Position numbers and translations under genes: made by a program. 64,000 nt of DNA from Globodera rostochiensis (taxonomy: Eukaryota; Nematoda; Chromadorea; Rhabditida; Heteroderidae), in the NCBI GenBank assembly GCA_018350325.1, contig JAEVLN010000007.1:4252200-4316199 (forward strand), written 5' to 3'. Every line of letters begins with the position of its first letter. The first letter of the stretch is position 1. Below, piece after piece: positions 11,883 through 25,020 of the stretch. A model generated the notes under the pieces. It was not told the DNA's origin. It searched no databases and worked only from the letters and a program-made list of their open reading frames with translations.

Positions 11883-13329
11883 TTACTAATTATAAGGAAA
11901 TTCTGTTTTGAAAGGATGCGGAAATGGATATTCAGGGATTCCCTGTGGTTCGATTTGTCTGAAAATTTGCATGGTGATAAAGTTCCGAGGTTTTAACAAT
12001 GGAATGGTTTTTTTTCCACCAATTTCGACCTACTAAGGGTCGAAAAGTCTAACGCCCCAAAAAGAAGAGCCTCTTTTTGGGTACCATGTTGCAGTTGGAG
12101 GGGCATAAGTGGTTTAAAGCATGCTTTTGGTGGGTTGGGTTTGGAGAAAGAGCACAACTAGACAAAATTTGCGTTCGAATGGTATATGTTGGGTGGGGAT
12201 TGGTCTAACCGTGTTCGACTTTTGCGTGGAACAAAAAGTCGAAAAATGGCACTTTTTTTTGACTGTTTTGGGAGAAATTCACAAAAACGATGGGGTTTGC
12301 TCGGAGCGGGTCGGGGTTGGTTAATCATAACTTGGGGAGGTATTAAGCTACAAAAAATATCTTTTGGGTGGGTATGTAAAAGTTCGACTTGAGGTCGGAA
12401 TTGGGTGTTGAAAATGGAAAAATTTATTTTTTTTTGCGCCAACTTTTATGGTGAAAATTTTTTGTTTGAGCTTTGGTCTGATTTTGTGGTAGGGCAAGCG
12501 CCAAGGTGTGGGCTTCAAAATGGTATATCAATTGTCCGGATTGGTTAGGGTTGAGGGTCGATATGGGGGGTCTAACCATTTTACACATAAATTTGCTTGG
12601 GGTCAAAAATGAATAAGTTCGAATTTTACCTTAGGAGGTAACTGAGACATCAATTAGACTCAGCTCGATGAGCTGAGTCGAACAAAAAAAAGTTTAACCG
12701 TTTCTGATCAAAACTGATCAAGTTACGGTATGATCAATTTTGATCAAAAAATTAAAAAATTAAATTTTGAAATTTTAAATTTTTTAAAATAAATTTTATA
12801 TAATTAAATTCAGCTTTAAAAACTGAATTAAACAAAAAAAAGTTTGTTTAGTTCTGATCAGAATTGATCGAGATATGAGTAGATCAAGGAGAAAGAGAAA
12901 TAGTGTGGAAATGTGAGAGAAAAAGGTAGAGATACGAGCGTAAGGAGAGAGAGAGAAGGTTACTGATGGTGCAACCCCCCAGTAGTGTACCCCATAGAAC
13001 ATTTGTGTTCAAGAAATATTAAGTCAAGAGAAAATTAATTGAATTTTTATAAAATAAAATAAAAAAAAAATTAAATAAATCGTAAAGGGCTTGCCCACCC
13101 CTTGAAAGGGCTTGCTCAGCCACATAAAAAGGCTTTCCCGCCCCAGAAAAGGCTTGCCCGCCCCAGAAAAGGCTTGGCCGCCCCAGAAAAGGCTTGCCCG
13201 CCCAAGAACTGGCTTAAAAAAATCAAATTAAATAAAATAAAAAAAATTTTTTTTTTTTTGAAAAACCCTAGGAACAGCTATCTTAACACTTCAATACCAA
13301 TTCCGGTTCCACCGTCCACAGGCGTCTAG
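11883..13329 (+). repeat. Satellite unit 8, with expanded GGCTTGCCC block
   Basis: The G+C block at 13086-13215 contains six successive copies of a motif of about 21 bp built on AAAAGGCTTGCCCGCCCCAG. This is an intermediate between the two or three copies of ordinary units and the long 21-bp arrays at 17782, 38931 and 41497. Confidence 0.85.
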
Positions 13330-14820
13330 TTACTAATTATAAGGAAATTCTCTTTTAGGTGTCGGGGGAAATGAACTAGGCTTTTTTTTGTGTGGTTCGA
13401 TTTGTCTGAAAATTTGCACAAAAATAAAGTAACAGGGGTAGCACAAAAGTACGTTGAAAGAATTTTCGACTTTTGCCTAACAAGGGTCGAACGGTCTAAC
13501 CGCCCAAAAAGAAGAGCCCCTTTTTGGGTACCATGTTGCAGTCGGGGGGGCATAAGTGGTTTAAAGCATGCTTTTGGCGGGTTGGGTTTGGAGAAAGAGC
13601 ACAACTAGACAAAATTTGGGTTCGAATGGTATAACATGTGTCCGGGTATGTATAACCTGTGATAGAGTTATGCGTTACACAAACTCTTGAAAAATCGGAC
13701 TTTTTTTTGTGACTTTTGGGAGAAATTCACAAAAACGATGGGGTTTGCTCGAATCGGGTTGGGGTTGGTTAATTATAAGTTGGGAAGTTGTTAAGCTACA
13801 AAAAATGTTTCTTGACCGGGTCTGTAAAAGTTCGACTTGAGGTCGAAATTGGGTGTTGAAAATGGAAAAAATAATTTTTTTTTGCGCCAACTTTTATGGT
13901 GAAAATTTTTTGGTTGAGCTTTGGGCTGATTTTGTGGGAGGAGGTGCCCCAATGTCTGAGCTTCAAAATGATATATCACTTGCCCGTTTTGGTTCGGGTT
14001 GAGGGTCGATATGGGGGGTCTAACCAATTTATACATGAATTTGGCTGGGGCCAAAAATGGAAAAGTTCGAATTTGGCCTTAGGGGGTAATTGAAAAGTCA
14101 TTTAGACTCAGCTCGATGAGCTGAGTCGAACAAAAAAAAGTTTGGTCGGTTCTGATCAAAACTGATCAAGTTATGGAATTTTCAATTTTAAGCAAAAATT
14201 TAAAAAATTAAATTTTGAAATTTTAATTTTTTTAAAATAAATTTTATATAATTAAATTCAGCATAAAAAACTGAACTAAACAAAAAAAAATTCGTTCAAT
14301 TCTGACCAGAATTGATCGAGTTATGGCCAGATCAAAGATGAAGAGAAATAGTGTGGAAAAGTGAGAGAAAGTGGTAGAGATACGCTCGTAAGGAGAGAGA
14401 GAGACTCTTACTGCTGGTGAAACCCCCCAGTAATGCACCCCATAGAACAATTGCTGTAGTGAAAAGTTAAGTGGAGAGGAAATTAATTTAATTTAAATAA
14501 AAATATATAATTTGAAAGAGAAAAAATAAATTTAAAAAATTGCAATTTTAATTTAAAAAAATTTCAAACACAAGGGCTTGCCCGTCCTTGGGAAAAACAT
14601 TGGTCCGCATCAAAAATGGCTTGCCCAGCCTCACAAAGGCTTGCCCAACCTCAGAGAGGGCTTGCCCGCCCAGAAACGGGTTCATAATTTAAACAAATAA
14701 ATAAATTTAAAAAATAAATCACGCTGAATTATTAAATAAAATGAAAACCCCTAGGAACAGTAGCCACAGGCAAAGCCCCCCTATAACCCAAATGCTTTAG
14801 CCCCCCCCGCAGGCGTCTAG
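13330..14820 (+). repeat. Satellite unit 9
   Basis: This 1.49-kb full unit has its hairpin at about 14105 and a G+C block at 14570-14675 that nearly matches unit 7. It ends in a C run and CGCAGGCGTCTAG. Confidence 0.85.
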
Positions 14821-16304
14821 TTACAAATTATAAGGAAATTCTCTTTTAGATCACCGGGGGAAATCATTGATCTCGGAGATGTGTGGTTCGATTTGGCTGA
14901 AAATTTGCATGGTAGTAAAATTCCAGGGTTTTTACAATTCTCGGGTTTTTTTACCCACAATTTCGACCTAGCAAGGGCCGAAAAGTCGAACCGCCCAAAA
15001 AGATGCGCCCCTTTTTGCCTACCATGTTGCAGTTGGAGGGGCATAAGTGGATTAAAGCAGGGTCTGAGAGGGTTGGGTTTGGAGAAAGAGCACAACTAGA
15101 CAAAATTTGCGTTTGAATGGTATATCATATGTGGGGGTAGGTCGAACTTGTGATAGACTTATGCTGCGGACAAAATGTCGAAAAATCGGACTTTTTTTTG
15201 GCTGTTTTGGGAGAAATTCAAAAAAACGATGGGGTTTGCTCGGATCGCTTCGGGGTTGGTTAATTATAAGTTGGGGTGGAATTAAGCTACAAAAAATGTT
15301 TCTTGACCGGGTCTGTAAAAGTTCGACTTGAGGTCGAAATTGGGTGTTAAAAATGGAAAAAATTATTTTTTTTTGTGCCAACTTTTATGGTGAAAATTTT
15401 TTGGTTGAGCTTTGGTCTGATTTTGTGGGAGGAGGTGCGCCAAGGTGTGTGCTTCAAAATGACATATCACTTGCCCGTTTTGGTTCGGGTTAGGGGTCGA
15501 TTTGGGGGGTCTAACCATTTTATGCATATATTTGGCTGGGGTCAAAAATGGAAAAGTTCGAATTTTGCCTTAGGGGGTAAATGAGACATTATTTAGACTC
15601 AGCTTGATGAGCTGAGTCTAACAAAAAAAAGTTTTTTCGTTTCTGACCAAAACTGATCAAGTTACAGTATGATCAATTTTGGACAAAAATTTAAAAAATT
15701 AAATTTTGAAATTTTAAAATTTTAAGATAATTTTTATAATTAAATTCAGCATAAAAAGCTGAGCTAAACAAAAAAAAGTTTGATCAGTTCTGATCAAAAC
15801 TGATCGAGATATGGACAGATCAAAGATGAAAAGAAATAATGTGGAAAAGTGAGAGAAAGTGGTAGAGATAAGAGCGTAAGGAGAGAGAGAGAACCTTACA
15901 GCTGGTGTAACCCCCCAGTAATGCACCCCATAGAATAATTGTTGTAGTGAAAAGTTAAATGGAGAGGAAATTAATTTAATTTAAATAAAAATAAATAATT
16001 AGAAAGAGAAAAAATAAATTTAAAAAATTTCAATTTTAATTTTAAAAAATTTCAAAGACAAGGGCTTGCCCATCCAATAAAAAGGCTCGCCCGCCCCAAA
16101 AAGGGCTTGCCCAGCCCAATAAAAAGGCTTGCCCGCCCCAGAAATGGCTCATAATTAAATTAAATAAAAAAATTAAAAATTAAATTAAATTGAAAAAGAA
16201 TAAAAAACTTTTTTTGAAAAACCCTAGGAACAGTTGCCAAAAGCAAAGCCCCCCTATTTTTTAATCAATTACCCCCCACAGTCCAACCGTCCACAGGCGT
16301 CTAG
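14821..16304 (+). repeat. Satellite unit 10
   Basis: This 1.48-kb full unit has its hairpin at about 15599 with TTGATGAG (one G-T wobble). The G+C block is at 16060-16145. It ends CCACAGGCGTCTAG. Confidence 0.85.
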
Positions 16305-18460
16305 TTTACTAATTATAAGGAAATTGTGTTTTGAATGGATGGGGGAAATCATTGATCTTTTTTTTGTGCTGTCAGATTTGTCTGAAAATTTGCACAAAAA
16401 TAAAGTAACTGGGGTAGCACAAACCAATGTTGAAAGAATTTTCAATTTCGACCTACTAAGGGTCGAACGGTCTAACCGCCCAAAAAGATGAGCCCCTTTT
16501 TGGGTACCATGTTGCAGTTGGAGGGTCCAAAGTGGTTTAAAGCAGGGTCTGGGACGGTTGGGTTTGGATAAAGAGCACAACTAGACAAAATTTGGCTTCG
16601 AATGGTATATGATATGTGGGGAGAGGTCTAACTTGTGATAGACTTTTGCGTGTCACAAAAAGTCGAAAAAGTGCACTTTTTTTTGGCACTTTTGGGAGAA
16701 ATTCATAAAAACGATGGGGTTTGCTCGGATCGGCTTGGGGTTGGTTAATTATAAGTTGGGGTCATAATAAGCTACAAAAAATGTTTCTTGACCGGGTCTG
16801 TAAAAGTTCGACATGGGGTCGAAATGGGTTGTCAAAGTTGGAAAAATTTATTTTTTTTTGCGCCAACTTTTATGGTGAAAATTTTTTGGTTGAGCTTTGG
16901 GCTGATTTTGTGGTAGGAGGTGCGCCAAGGTGTGGGCTTCAAAATGGTATATCACTTGCCCGTTTTGGTTCAGGTTAGGAGTCGATATGGGGGGTCTAAC
17001 CATTTTACACATAAATTTGCTTGGGGTCAAAAAATGAAAAGTTCGAATTTTGCCTCAGGCAGTTAATTTATATATTTTTAGACTCAGCTTGATGAGCTGA
17101 GTCGAAAAAAAAAGTTGCTTGGTTCTGATCAAAACTGATCAAGTTATGGAATTTTCAATTCTGGACAAAAATTTAAAAAATTAAATTTTGAAATTTTAAA
17201 TTTTTTTAAATAATTTAAATATAATTAAATTCAGCATAAAAAGCTGAGCCAAACAAAAAAAAGTTTGTTCAGTTCTGATCAAACTGATCAAGTTGCGGTA
17301 TGATCAATTTTGAGCAAAAATTTAAAAAATTAAATTTTTAAATTTTAAATTTTTTAAAATAAATTTTATATAATTAAATTCAGCTTAAAAAGCTGAGTTA
17401 AACAAAAAAAAAGATTGATTGGTTTGATCAAAACTGATCAAGATATAGGCAGATCAAGGGGGAAGAGAAATAGTGTGGAAAAAGGAGAGAATGTGGTAGA
17501 GATACGAGCGTAAGGAGAGAGAGAGAACTTTACTGCTGGTGAAATCCCCCAGTAATGCACCCCATAGAACAATTGTGTTGGCGAAAAGTAAAGTGGAGAA
17601 GAAATTAATTTAATTTAATTAAATAATAAATAAATTCAAAATGAAAAATTAAATTAAAAAAATACAATTTTAGGTTAAAAAAATTTCAAATAGTAGAGAA
17701 GTGTTAAATGGAGAGAACTTAATCAAAATTAAATAAAACAAACTTCAATTGCAAAAGCAATAAATTAAAAGTCTCGCGAAAGGACTTGCCCGGCCTCGGT
17801 GATGGCTTGCCCGGCCCCGGTGCAGGCTTGCCCGGCCCCGTGGATAGCTTGCCCGGCCCCGGTGATGACTTGCCCGGCCCCGATGATGGCTTGCCCGGCC
17901 CCGGGGATGGCTTGCCCGGCCCCGGTGATGGCTTGCCCGGCCCCGGTGCTGGCTTGCCCGGCCCCGTGGATAGCTTGCCCGGCCCCGGTGATGACTTGCC
18001 CGGCCCCGATGATGGCTTGCCCGGCCCCGGTGACGGCTTGCCCGGCCCCGGGGATGGCTTGCCCGGCCCCGGTGATGGCTTGCCCGGCCCCGGGGATGGC
18101 TTGCGCGGCCCCGGAGACGGCTTGCACGGCCATGAACTAACTCATCATTAAATTAAAATATAAAAAATATTAAAATAAAAATAAATTAAATAAAAAAAAG
18201 AAAAAAAGTAAAAAACCAATCGGAAAGGGCTCTTCCAGACCCATAAAAAGGCTTTCCAGCCCCAGGAAGGGCTTGCCCAGCCCAATAAAAAAGCTTGCTC
18301 TCCTCAGTAAGGGCTTGGCCGGCCAAGAGCAGAAGACTCATAATTAAAAGAAATAAATAAAAAATAAAATAAATTCAAATAGGAAAAATGTCTAACCAAG
18401 GAACATTAGCCAAAGGCAAAGCCCCCCTATTTTTTTGGTTCCACCGTCCACATGGCGTCT
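16305..18460 (+). repeat. Satellite unit 11, with a long 21-bp G+C array
   Basis: The unit is extended to about 2.16 kb by a 21-bp array (17782-18135). Its end reads CATGGCGTCT followed by ATTTATATAATTC. The usual CTAG is replaced by a deletion junction into the middle of the next unit. The same junction occurs at 39426 and 41998, so it was duplicated after it formed. Confidence 0.8.
17782..18135. repeat. 21-bp G+C-rich minisatellite, about 16 copies
   Basis: The unit is CTTGCCCGGCCCCGGTGATGG with variants at the GTGATGG positions. Because 21 is a multiple of 3, several frames are open on both strands and encode artificial Gly/Pro or Ala/Gly peptides. These are not genes. The motif is the GGCTTGCCC block of ordinary units amplified in place. 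Confidence 0.92.
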
Positions 18461-19049
18461 ATTTATATAATTCAATTCAGCTTAAAAAGGTGAACTAAAC
18501 AAAAAAAAGTTTTGTTCGTTTCTGATCACAACTGATCAAGTTAGAGTCGGATCAATTTTGAAGACGAAATAGTGTGGAAAGTGAGAGATGTGGTTGGCGA
18601 TACGAGGGTAACGAGAGAATAACCTTAACTTTCGTTTTTTAGAAGTAGTATACACCCCATTGAACAGCTGTGTTGGGCAAATGTTAAGGGTAGAATAATT
18701 TTAATAAAATGAATAATAAATTAACAATTTAAAAGAAGTTTAAAAACGTTGCAAAGGTTTGCCCGTCCACCGGGAAGACTTGCTTGGCTTCTTGAAGTGT
18801 ATGTCTGACCCGGGAATGGCTTAACCGGCCCCGGAAAGGGCACGCCCGATCGCGGAGACGGCTTGCCCGGCCATGAAACCCCAGAGAGGGCTTGCCCGCC
18901 CAGGAACGGGCTCATAATTTAATAAAATTAAATGAAACAATTAAATAACCTAAATACTAATTTTAAAAAAAAAGAAAAGCCCTAGGAACAGTTCAACAAC
19001 AACTTATATCAATTAACCCCTATGGCTTTAGCCCCCCGCAGGCGTCTAG
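18461..19049 (+). repeat. Satellite unit 12, 5'-deleted
   Basis: Only the 3' part of a unit is present: a subrepeat, the TACACCCCATTGAA block, a diverged G+C block (18755-18905) and a normal end GCAGGCGTCTAG. Equivalent truncated units lie at 39427 and 41999. Confidence 0.8.
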
Positions 19050-20620
19050 TTACTAATTATAAGGAAATTCTATTTTGAAGCTCCGGGGGAAAAGATATAC
19101 CGGGATTCTCTGTGGTTCAATTTGGCTGAAAATTTGCACGAAAATAAAGTTCCGAGGTTTTGACAAACGTATGGTTTTTTTTTTCCTCTAACTTGCTCGA
19201 CAAGGGTCGAAAAGTCTAACCGCGCTGAAATCTGCGCCTCTTTTTGCCTACCATGTTGCAGTTGGAGGGGCAAAAGTGGTTTAAAGCATGCTTTGGGTGG
19301 GTTGGGTTTGGAGAAAGAGCACAACTAGACAAAATTTGCGTTCGATTGGTATAACTTTTGTGGGGGTAGGTCTAACCGTTTTCGACTTCTGAATGGAACA
19401 AAAAGTCGAAAAATCGCACTTTTTTTTGGCACTTTTGGGAGAAATTCACAAAAACGATGGGGTTTGCTCGGATCGGGTGGGGGTTAGTTAATTATAAGTT
19501 GGGGTGGTGTTAAGCTACAAAAAATGTCTTTTGGGCGGGTCTGTAAAAGTTCGACTTGAGGTCGAAATTGGGTGTTGAAAATGGAAAAATTTATTTTTTT
19601 TTGCGCCGTGATCCATGGTGAAAATTTTTTGGTTGAAGAAAGAGCTGATTTTGTGGGAGGAGGTGCGTCAGAGTCTGAGCTTCAAAATGGTATATCACTT
19701 GCCCGGGTTGATTCAGGTTAAAAGTCGAATTGGGGGGTCTAACCAATTTATACCCATATTTGCCTGGGGTCAAAAATGAAAAAGTTCGAATTTTGCCTTA
19801 GGGGGTAATTGAAAAGTTAATTAGACTCAGCTTGATGAGCTGAGTCGAACAAAAAAAAGTTTGACCAGTTCTGAACAAAACTGATCAAGTTAGGGTCTGA
19901 TCATTTTTGAGAAAAAATTTAAAAAATTAAATTTTGAAATTTTAAATTTTTTAAAATAAATTTAATATAATAAAATTCTGCTTAAAAAGCTGAGCTAAAC
20001 AAAAAAAAGTTTGTTGGGTTTTGATCAAAAATGATCAAGTTACAGTATGATCAATTTTGAGCAAAAATTCAAAAAGTTAAATTTTGAAATTTTAAATTTT
20101 TTAAAATATATTTTATATAATTAAAATCAGCTTTAAAAACTGAGCTAAACAAAAAAAAATTTGTTGAGTTCTGATCAAAATTGATCGAGATACAGAATTA
20201 TCATTTTGGAACAAAAATTTAAAAAATTTAATTTTGAATTTTAATTTTTTTAACATAAATTTAATATAATAAAATTAAGATTAAAAAACTGAGTTGAACA
20301 AAAAATGATCAAACCTGATCAGGTTACGGTATGATCAATTTTGAGCAAGAATTAAAAAAATTAAATTTTGAAATTATATAATAAAATTCAGTTTGAAAGC
20401 TGAGCTAACAAAAAAACGAAAAAACGTTTGTCCGCTTCTGATCAGTTTTGACCAAGTTACAACATGTTCAATTTTTATGCTAAAATAATAAGGTAAAATT
20501 TTAATTCTTAATTTGTTCAAAATTTATATAAAAATTCAACATAAAATTGAAACAAAAAAAACTTTGCACACTTGAGATCAGAAGTGAGCATTCCGCTTAA
20601 GTGGCAGCTTTCGAATTGGT
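19050..20620 (+). repeat. Satellite unit 13; probable 5' end of the long Helitron
   Basis: A normal 5' block is followed by a hairpin and at least five hairpin/TGATCA subrepeats that become increasingly diverged to about 20600. The unit then runs into A+T-rich DNA. It lacks the GAGAGAGA, CACCCCATAG and GGCTTGCCC blocks and has no CTAG end. The next CTAG end in this orientation is at 35817, after the Helitron gene. I infer that this block is the left end of the autonomous element. Confidence 0.65.
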
Positions 20621-21545
20621 TGGGAATGTGTAAAAATTATTAAAAATGAAAATCAAAGGTCGATTTTTTAGCACTGTTTTTCAAGCTGAACTACGCGAGC
20701 TCTAAATCGTTTTATAGAGTTTAAAATCACAACTTTCATTCGCAGATGATTCAAATATGTATAAATTATTTTTTTAGACATTATGAAAGTAGATCAAAGA
20801 CCAATTTGCATGAATGTTAGTTTAGTTTTTCTTAATTGGTTTATAAAGGCTAAAATCACAAAGTTCAATGCATTTCCCGAACTATTCGGCCATTACGAGC
20901 TCCAAAATTTTCTGAATAAACTAAAGCTTTTTCTGCAGTCTGTAAAAATATAAAATAAAACGCGCATTTGAATATTTTTAATTTCCTTACATTTATAAAG
21001 ACATTTCTTTTCATTTACAAATTCAAAATACTTCTGAAGCCTTTTTTTATCAGAAAATACATTTTAGGTCATAATAAATTATTTCAAAAAAATTCCCCTC
21101 TTTATGGACTAATGCTGAAGTATTTTTGTCTGCACAATCCATTAAACATTCGAATATATTTGTACATATATTAAAGAATTTCCTGAATATGAAGGATTTT
21201 TTTGCGCACAATAATCAATTAAGTGTTCTAATACCCAAATAGCATTGAAAAATTTACAGAATAATTCTGAAGTCTTTTCTGGTCAGAAAATTCATTTGAT
21301 TTTCAAATAAATGGTGCCTACCTTTTAAGCATTTCGGGCAATAATAAATGTAATACTAATAATAATCACAAATTCATGACTTTCTTTTGTAACTCCTGGC
21401 ATTCCATAGTATTAAATGATAATATTTATAATTAGCTTTAGACCTGTAAAAATATAAAATAAATAAACTAATCAGTTAAAATTTAATACATTTTTTATAA
21501 TTAACTAATTATTTCACATTTAAAATTCAAACAAATATTGTAATG
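20621..21545. other. A+T-rich spacer, no gene recognised
   Basis: This is low-complexity A+T-rich sequence with only short chance frames, the longest 68 codons at 20968-21174 and without recognisable features. It lies between the decaying subrepeats of unit 13 and the G-tract. Confidence 0.6.
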
Positions 21546-21551
21546 TATTAA

Positions 21552-21681
21552 AGGAGCTTGCTGACAGCCGGGGAGGCGGATCATTGAATCGATTACGAGT
21601 ATTTTTTGATGGGGGAGGGTGGGGGGGGGGGGGGGAGGTGGAGGGGGTGAATGAATGGCCAATTGATTACCCATTCATTCA
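21552..21681. other. G-tract flanked by hairpin (module A)
   Basis: TTGCTGACAGCCG (near 21555) is followed by an almost pure G run (21611-21647, with a core of at least 15 G) and by the perfect 11-bp inverted repeat TGAATGAATGG/CCATTCATTCA (21648-21658 and 21671-21681). The G run could form a quadruplex on the plus strand. The same order of elements recurs at 55404-55593. Confidence 0.75.
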
Positions 21682-21844
21682 TCAAAAAGGTGCACTTTGT
21701 TAATATGGCAACACTTTGCGGTTGTCATATTGATAAAGACGACCTCCGACACTGCAGCAGGCTAAAAAAAGTTTGACAAAAAATTGGTATAAAAAATCGT
21801 TAATGCTTAAATAGTGCCTTTTTTAAGTGTATAAACCTAATTGA

Positions 21845-24286
21845 AATTATGGTCCTTTTTGGGGTTCAATTAAACCTATTTTTTAGTTCAATCGAATCTT
21901 TTGGATTAAAATTATGAACCATTTTGGGCTAAAATGAATAATTTTAAATACAGAAAATGAAATCTTTTGGATTATTCTGAACCATTTTGGGCTAAATGAA
22001 CCTATTTTTTAAATACAGAAATAAATCTTTTGGATTATTCTGAACCATTTTGGGCTAAATGAACCTATTTTTTAAATACAGAAATAAATCTTTTGGATGA
22101 TTCTGAACCATTTTGGGCTAAATGAACCTATTTTTTAAATACAGAAATAAATCTTTTGGATTATTCTGAACCATTTTGGGCTAAATGCACCTATTTTTTA
22201 AATACAGAAATAAATCTTTTGGATTATTCTGAACCATTTTGGGCTAAATGAACCTATTTTTTAAATACAGAAATAAATCTTTTGGATTATTCTGAACCAT
22301 TTTGGGCTAAATGAACCTATTTTTTAAATACAGAAATAAATCTTTTGGATTATTCTGACCATTTTGGGCTAAATGAACCTATTTTTTAAATACAGAAATA
22401 AATCTTTTGGATTATTCTGAACCATTTTGGGCTAAATGAACCTATTTTTTAAATACAGAAATAAATCTTTTGGATTATTCTGAACCATTTTGGGCTAAAT
22501 GAACCTATTTTTTAAATACAGAAATAAATCTTTTGGATTATTCTGAACCATTTTGGGCTAAATGAACCTATTTTTCAGAAATAAATCTTTTGGATGATTC
22601 TGAACCATTTTCAGGCTAAATGCACCTATTTTTTAAATACAGAAATAAATCTTTTGGATTATTCTGAACCATTTTGGGCTAAATGAACCTATTTTTCAGA
22701 AATAAATCTTTTGGATGATTCTGAACCATTTTGGGCTAAATGAACCTATTTTTTAAATACAGAAATAAATCTTTTGGATTATTCTGAACCATTTTGGGCT
22801 AAATGAACCTATTTTTCAGAAATAAATCTTTTGGATGATTCTGAACCATTTTGGGCAAAATGAACCTATTTTTTAAATACAGAAATAAATCTTTTGGATG
22901 ATTCTGAACCATTTTCGGCTAAATGCACCTATTTTTTAAATACAGAAATAAATCTTTTGGATTATTCTGAACCATTTTGGGCTAAATGAACCTATTTTTT
23001 AAATACAGAAATAAATCTTTTGGATTATTCTGAACCATTTTGGGCTAAATGAACCTATTTTTTAAATACAGAAATAAATCTTTTGGATTATTCTGACCAT
23101 TTTGGGCTAAATGAACCTATTTTTTAAATACAGAAATAAATCTTTTGGATTATTCTGAACCATTTTGGGCTAAATGAACCTATTTTTTAAATACAGAAAT
23201 AAATCTTTTGGATTATTCTGAACCATTTTGGGCTAAATGAACCTATTTTTTAAATACAGAAATAAATCTTTTGGATTATTCTGAACCATTTTGGGCTAAA
23301 TGAACCTATTTTTCAGAAATAAATCTTTTGGATGATTCTGAACCATTTTCAGGCTAAATGCACCTATTTTTTAAATACAGAAATAAATCTTTTGGATTAT
23401 TCTGAACCATTTTGGGCTAAATGAACCTATTTTTTAAATACAGAAATAAATCTTTTGGATTATTCTGAACCATTTTGGGCTAAATGAACCTATTTTTTAA
23501 ATACAGAAATAAATCTTTTGGATTATTCTGAACCATTTTGGGCTAAATGCACCTATTTTTAAATACAGAAATAAATCTTTTGGATTATTCTGAACCATTT
23601 TGGGCTAAATGCACCTATTTTTTAAATACAGAAATAAATCTTTTGGATTATTCTGAACCATTTTGGGCTAAATGAACCTATTTTTTAAATACAGAAATAA
23701 ATCTTTTGGATTATTCTGAACCATTTTGGGCTAAATGAACCTATTTTTTAAATACAGAAATAAATCTTTTGGATTATTCTGAACCATTTTGGGCTAAATG
23801 AACCTATTTTTTAAATACAGAAATAAATCTTTTGGATTATTCTGAACCATTTTGGGCTAAATGCACCTATTTTTTAAATACAGAAATAAATCTTTTGGAT
23901 GCTTCTGAACCATTTTGGGCTAAATGAACCTATTTTTCGGAAATAAATCTTTTGGATGATTCTGAACCATTTTCGGCTAAATGCACCTATTTTTTAAATA
24001 CAGAAATAAATCTTTTGGATTATTCTGAACCATTTTGGGCTAAATGAACCTATTTTTTAAATACAGAAATAAATCTTTTGGATTATTCTGAACCATTTTG
24101 GGCTAAATGAACCTATTTTTTAAATACAGAAATAAATCTTTTGGATTATTCTGAACCATTTTGGGCTAAATGAACCTATTTTTTAAATACAGAAATAAAT
24201 CTTTTGGATTATTATGAACCATTTTGGGCTAAATGCACCTATTTTTTAAATACAGAAATAAATCTTTTGGATTATTCTGAACCATT
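21845..24286. repeat. 63-bp minisatellite, about 39 copies
   Basis: A 63-bp unit containing AATCTTTTGGATTATTCTG, AACCATTTTGGGCTAAATG and AACCTATTTTTTAAATACAG repeats head to tail. A shorter variant lacking TAAATACAG recurs at 22570, 22690, 22810, 23310 and 23935. A block of units is itself repeated, which points to unequal exchange. The first two or three units are degenerate. Confidence 0.95.
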
Positions 24287-24595
24287 TTTTTCCCCGTATG
24301 TACATCGGGGGTTGGCTTTTTGCTATTTTTCTACCAGTTTCAACGCCAATTTTGAGATTTTTTTTCACATGCAATAAATTCGAATTTTGAATTTATCATG
24401 CCAAAATCTTTAGAAAAAATGAAATGAGTGCTTGATTAAGACTTTTACACTTCAAAATAGTTTCCCCGTATGTACATCGGGTTTGGAATCTTTTTGCATT
24501 TTTTCTAACAGTTTAAACGCCAATTTTGCGATTTTTCGACATTAAATTCGAATTTTGAATTTTTCATGCCAAAATCTTTATAGTTTTGGGAAATG
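24287..24595. repeat. Two tandem copies of a segment of about 175 bp
   Basis: Each copy begins CCCCGTATGTACATCGGG and continues through CGCCAATTTTG and TCATGCCAAAATCTTTA. The second copy starts near 24463. The opening motif is a near-palindrome. Confidence 0.8.
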
Positions 24596-24599
24596 ATCA

Positions 24600-25020
24600 A
24601 GCATTTCTGGGTACAAAAAGATTGAGTTTTGGATTGTGGTTTATCAGGAATTTCTGAGCCTATAAAAATTGAGTTTTTAATTGATCAATCATTTCTGGCC
24701 CATTAAAATTGAGTTTTTTGGTTTATCAAGAATTTCTGTGCCTATAAAATTTGAGTTTTTTGGTTTGATCAATCATTTCTGGGCCCATAAAAATTGAGTT
24801 TTTTGGTTTATCAAGAATTTCTGTGCCTATGATATTGAGTTTTTGGATTGAGCAGCCATTTGTTGGCAGATAAAAATTGAGTTTTGAAAATGATCAAGAA
24901 TTTCTGGATACAAGAAAATTGAGTTTTGGATTGTGGTCAAGAATTTCTCCTATAAAAATTGAGTTTTTAGATTAATCAAAAATTTTTGGGCCTATAAAAA
25001 TTGAGTTTTTGGATTGAAAT
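24600..25020. repeat. Degenerate short repeats with AAAATTGAGTTTT
   Basis: About nine irregular copies of a 40-60 bp segment carry CCTATAAAAATTGAGTTTTTGG and GATCAAGAATTTCTGG variants. I see no coding potential. Confidence 0.75.

Noticed and set aside
17786..18151. Gly/Pro-rich collagen-like or Ala/Gly-rich proteins of about 120 residues
   Set aside because: They are open frames through a 21-bp repeat, open in several frames on both strands. No flanking coding signal is present.
21845..24286. CRISPR-like regular repeats
   Set aside because: The 63-bp units are directly adjacent with no unique spacers, and the context is eukaryotic with introns.
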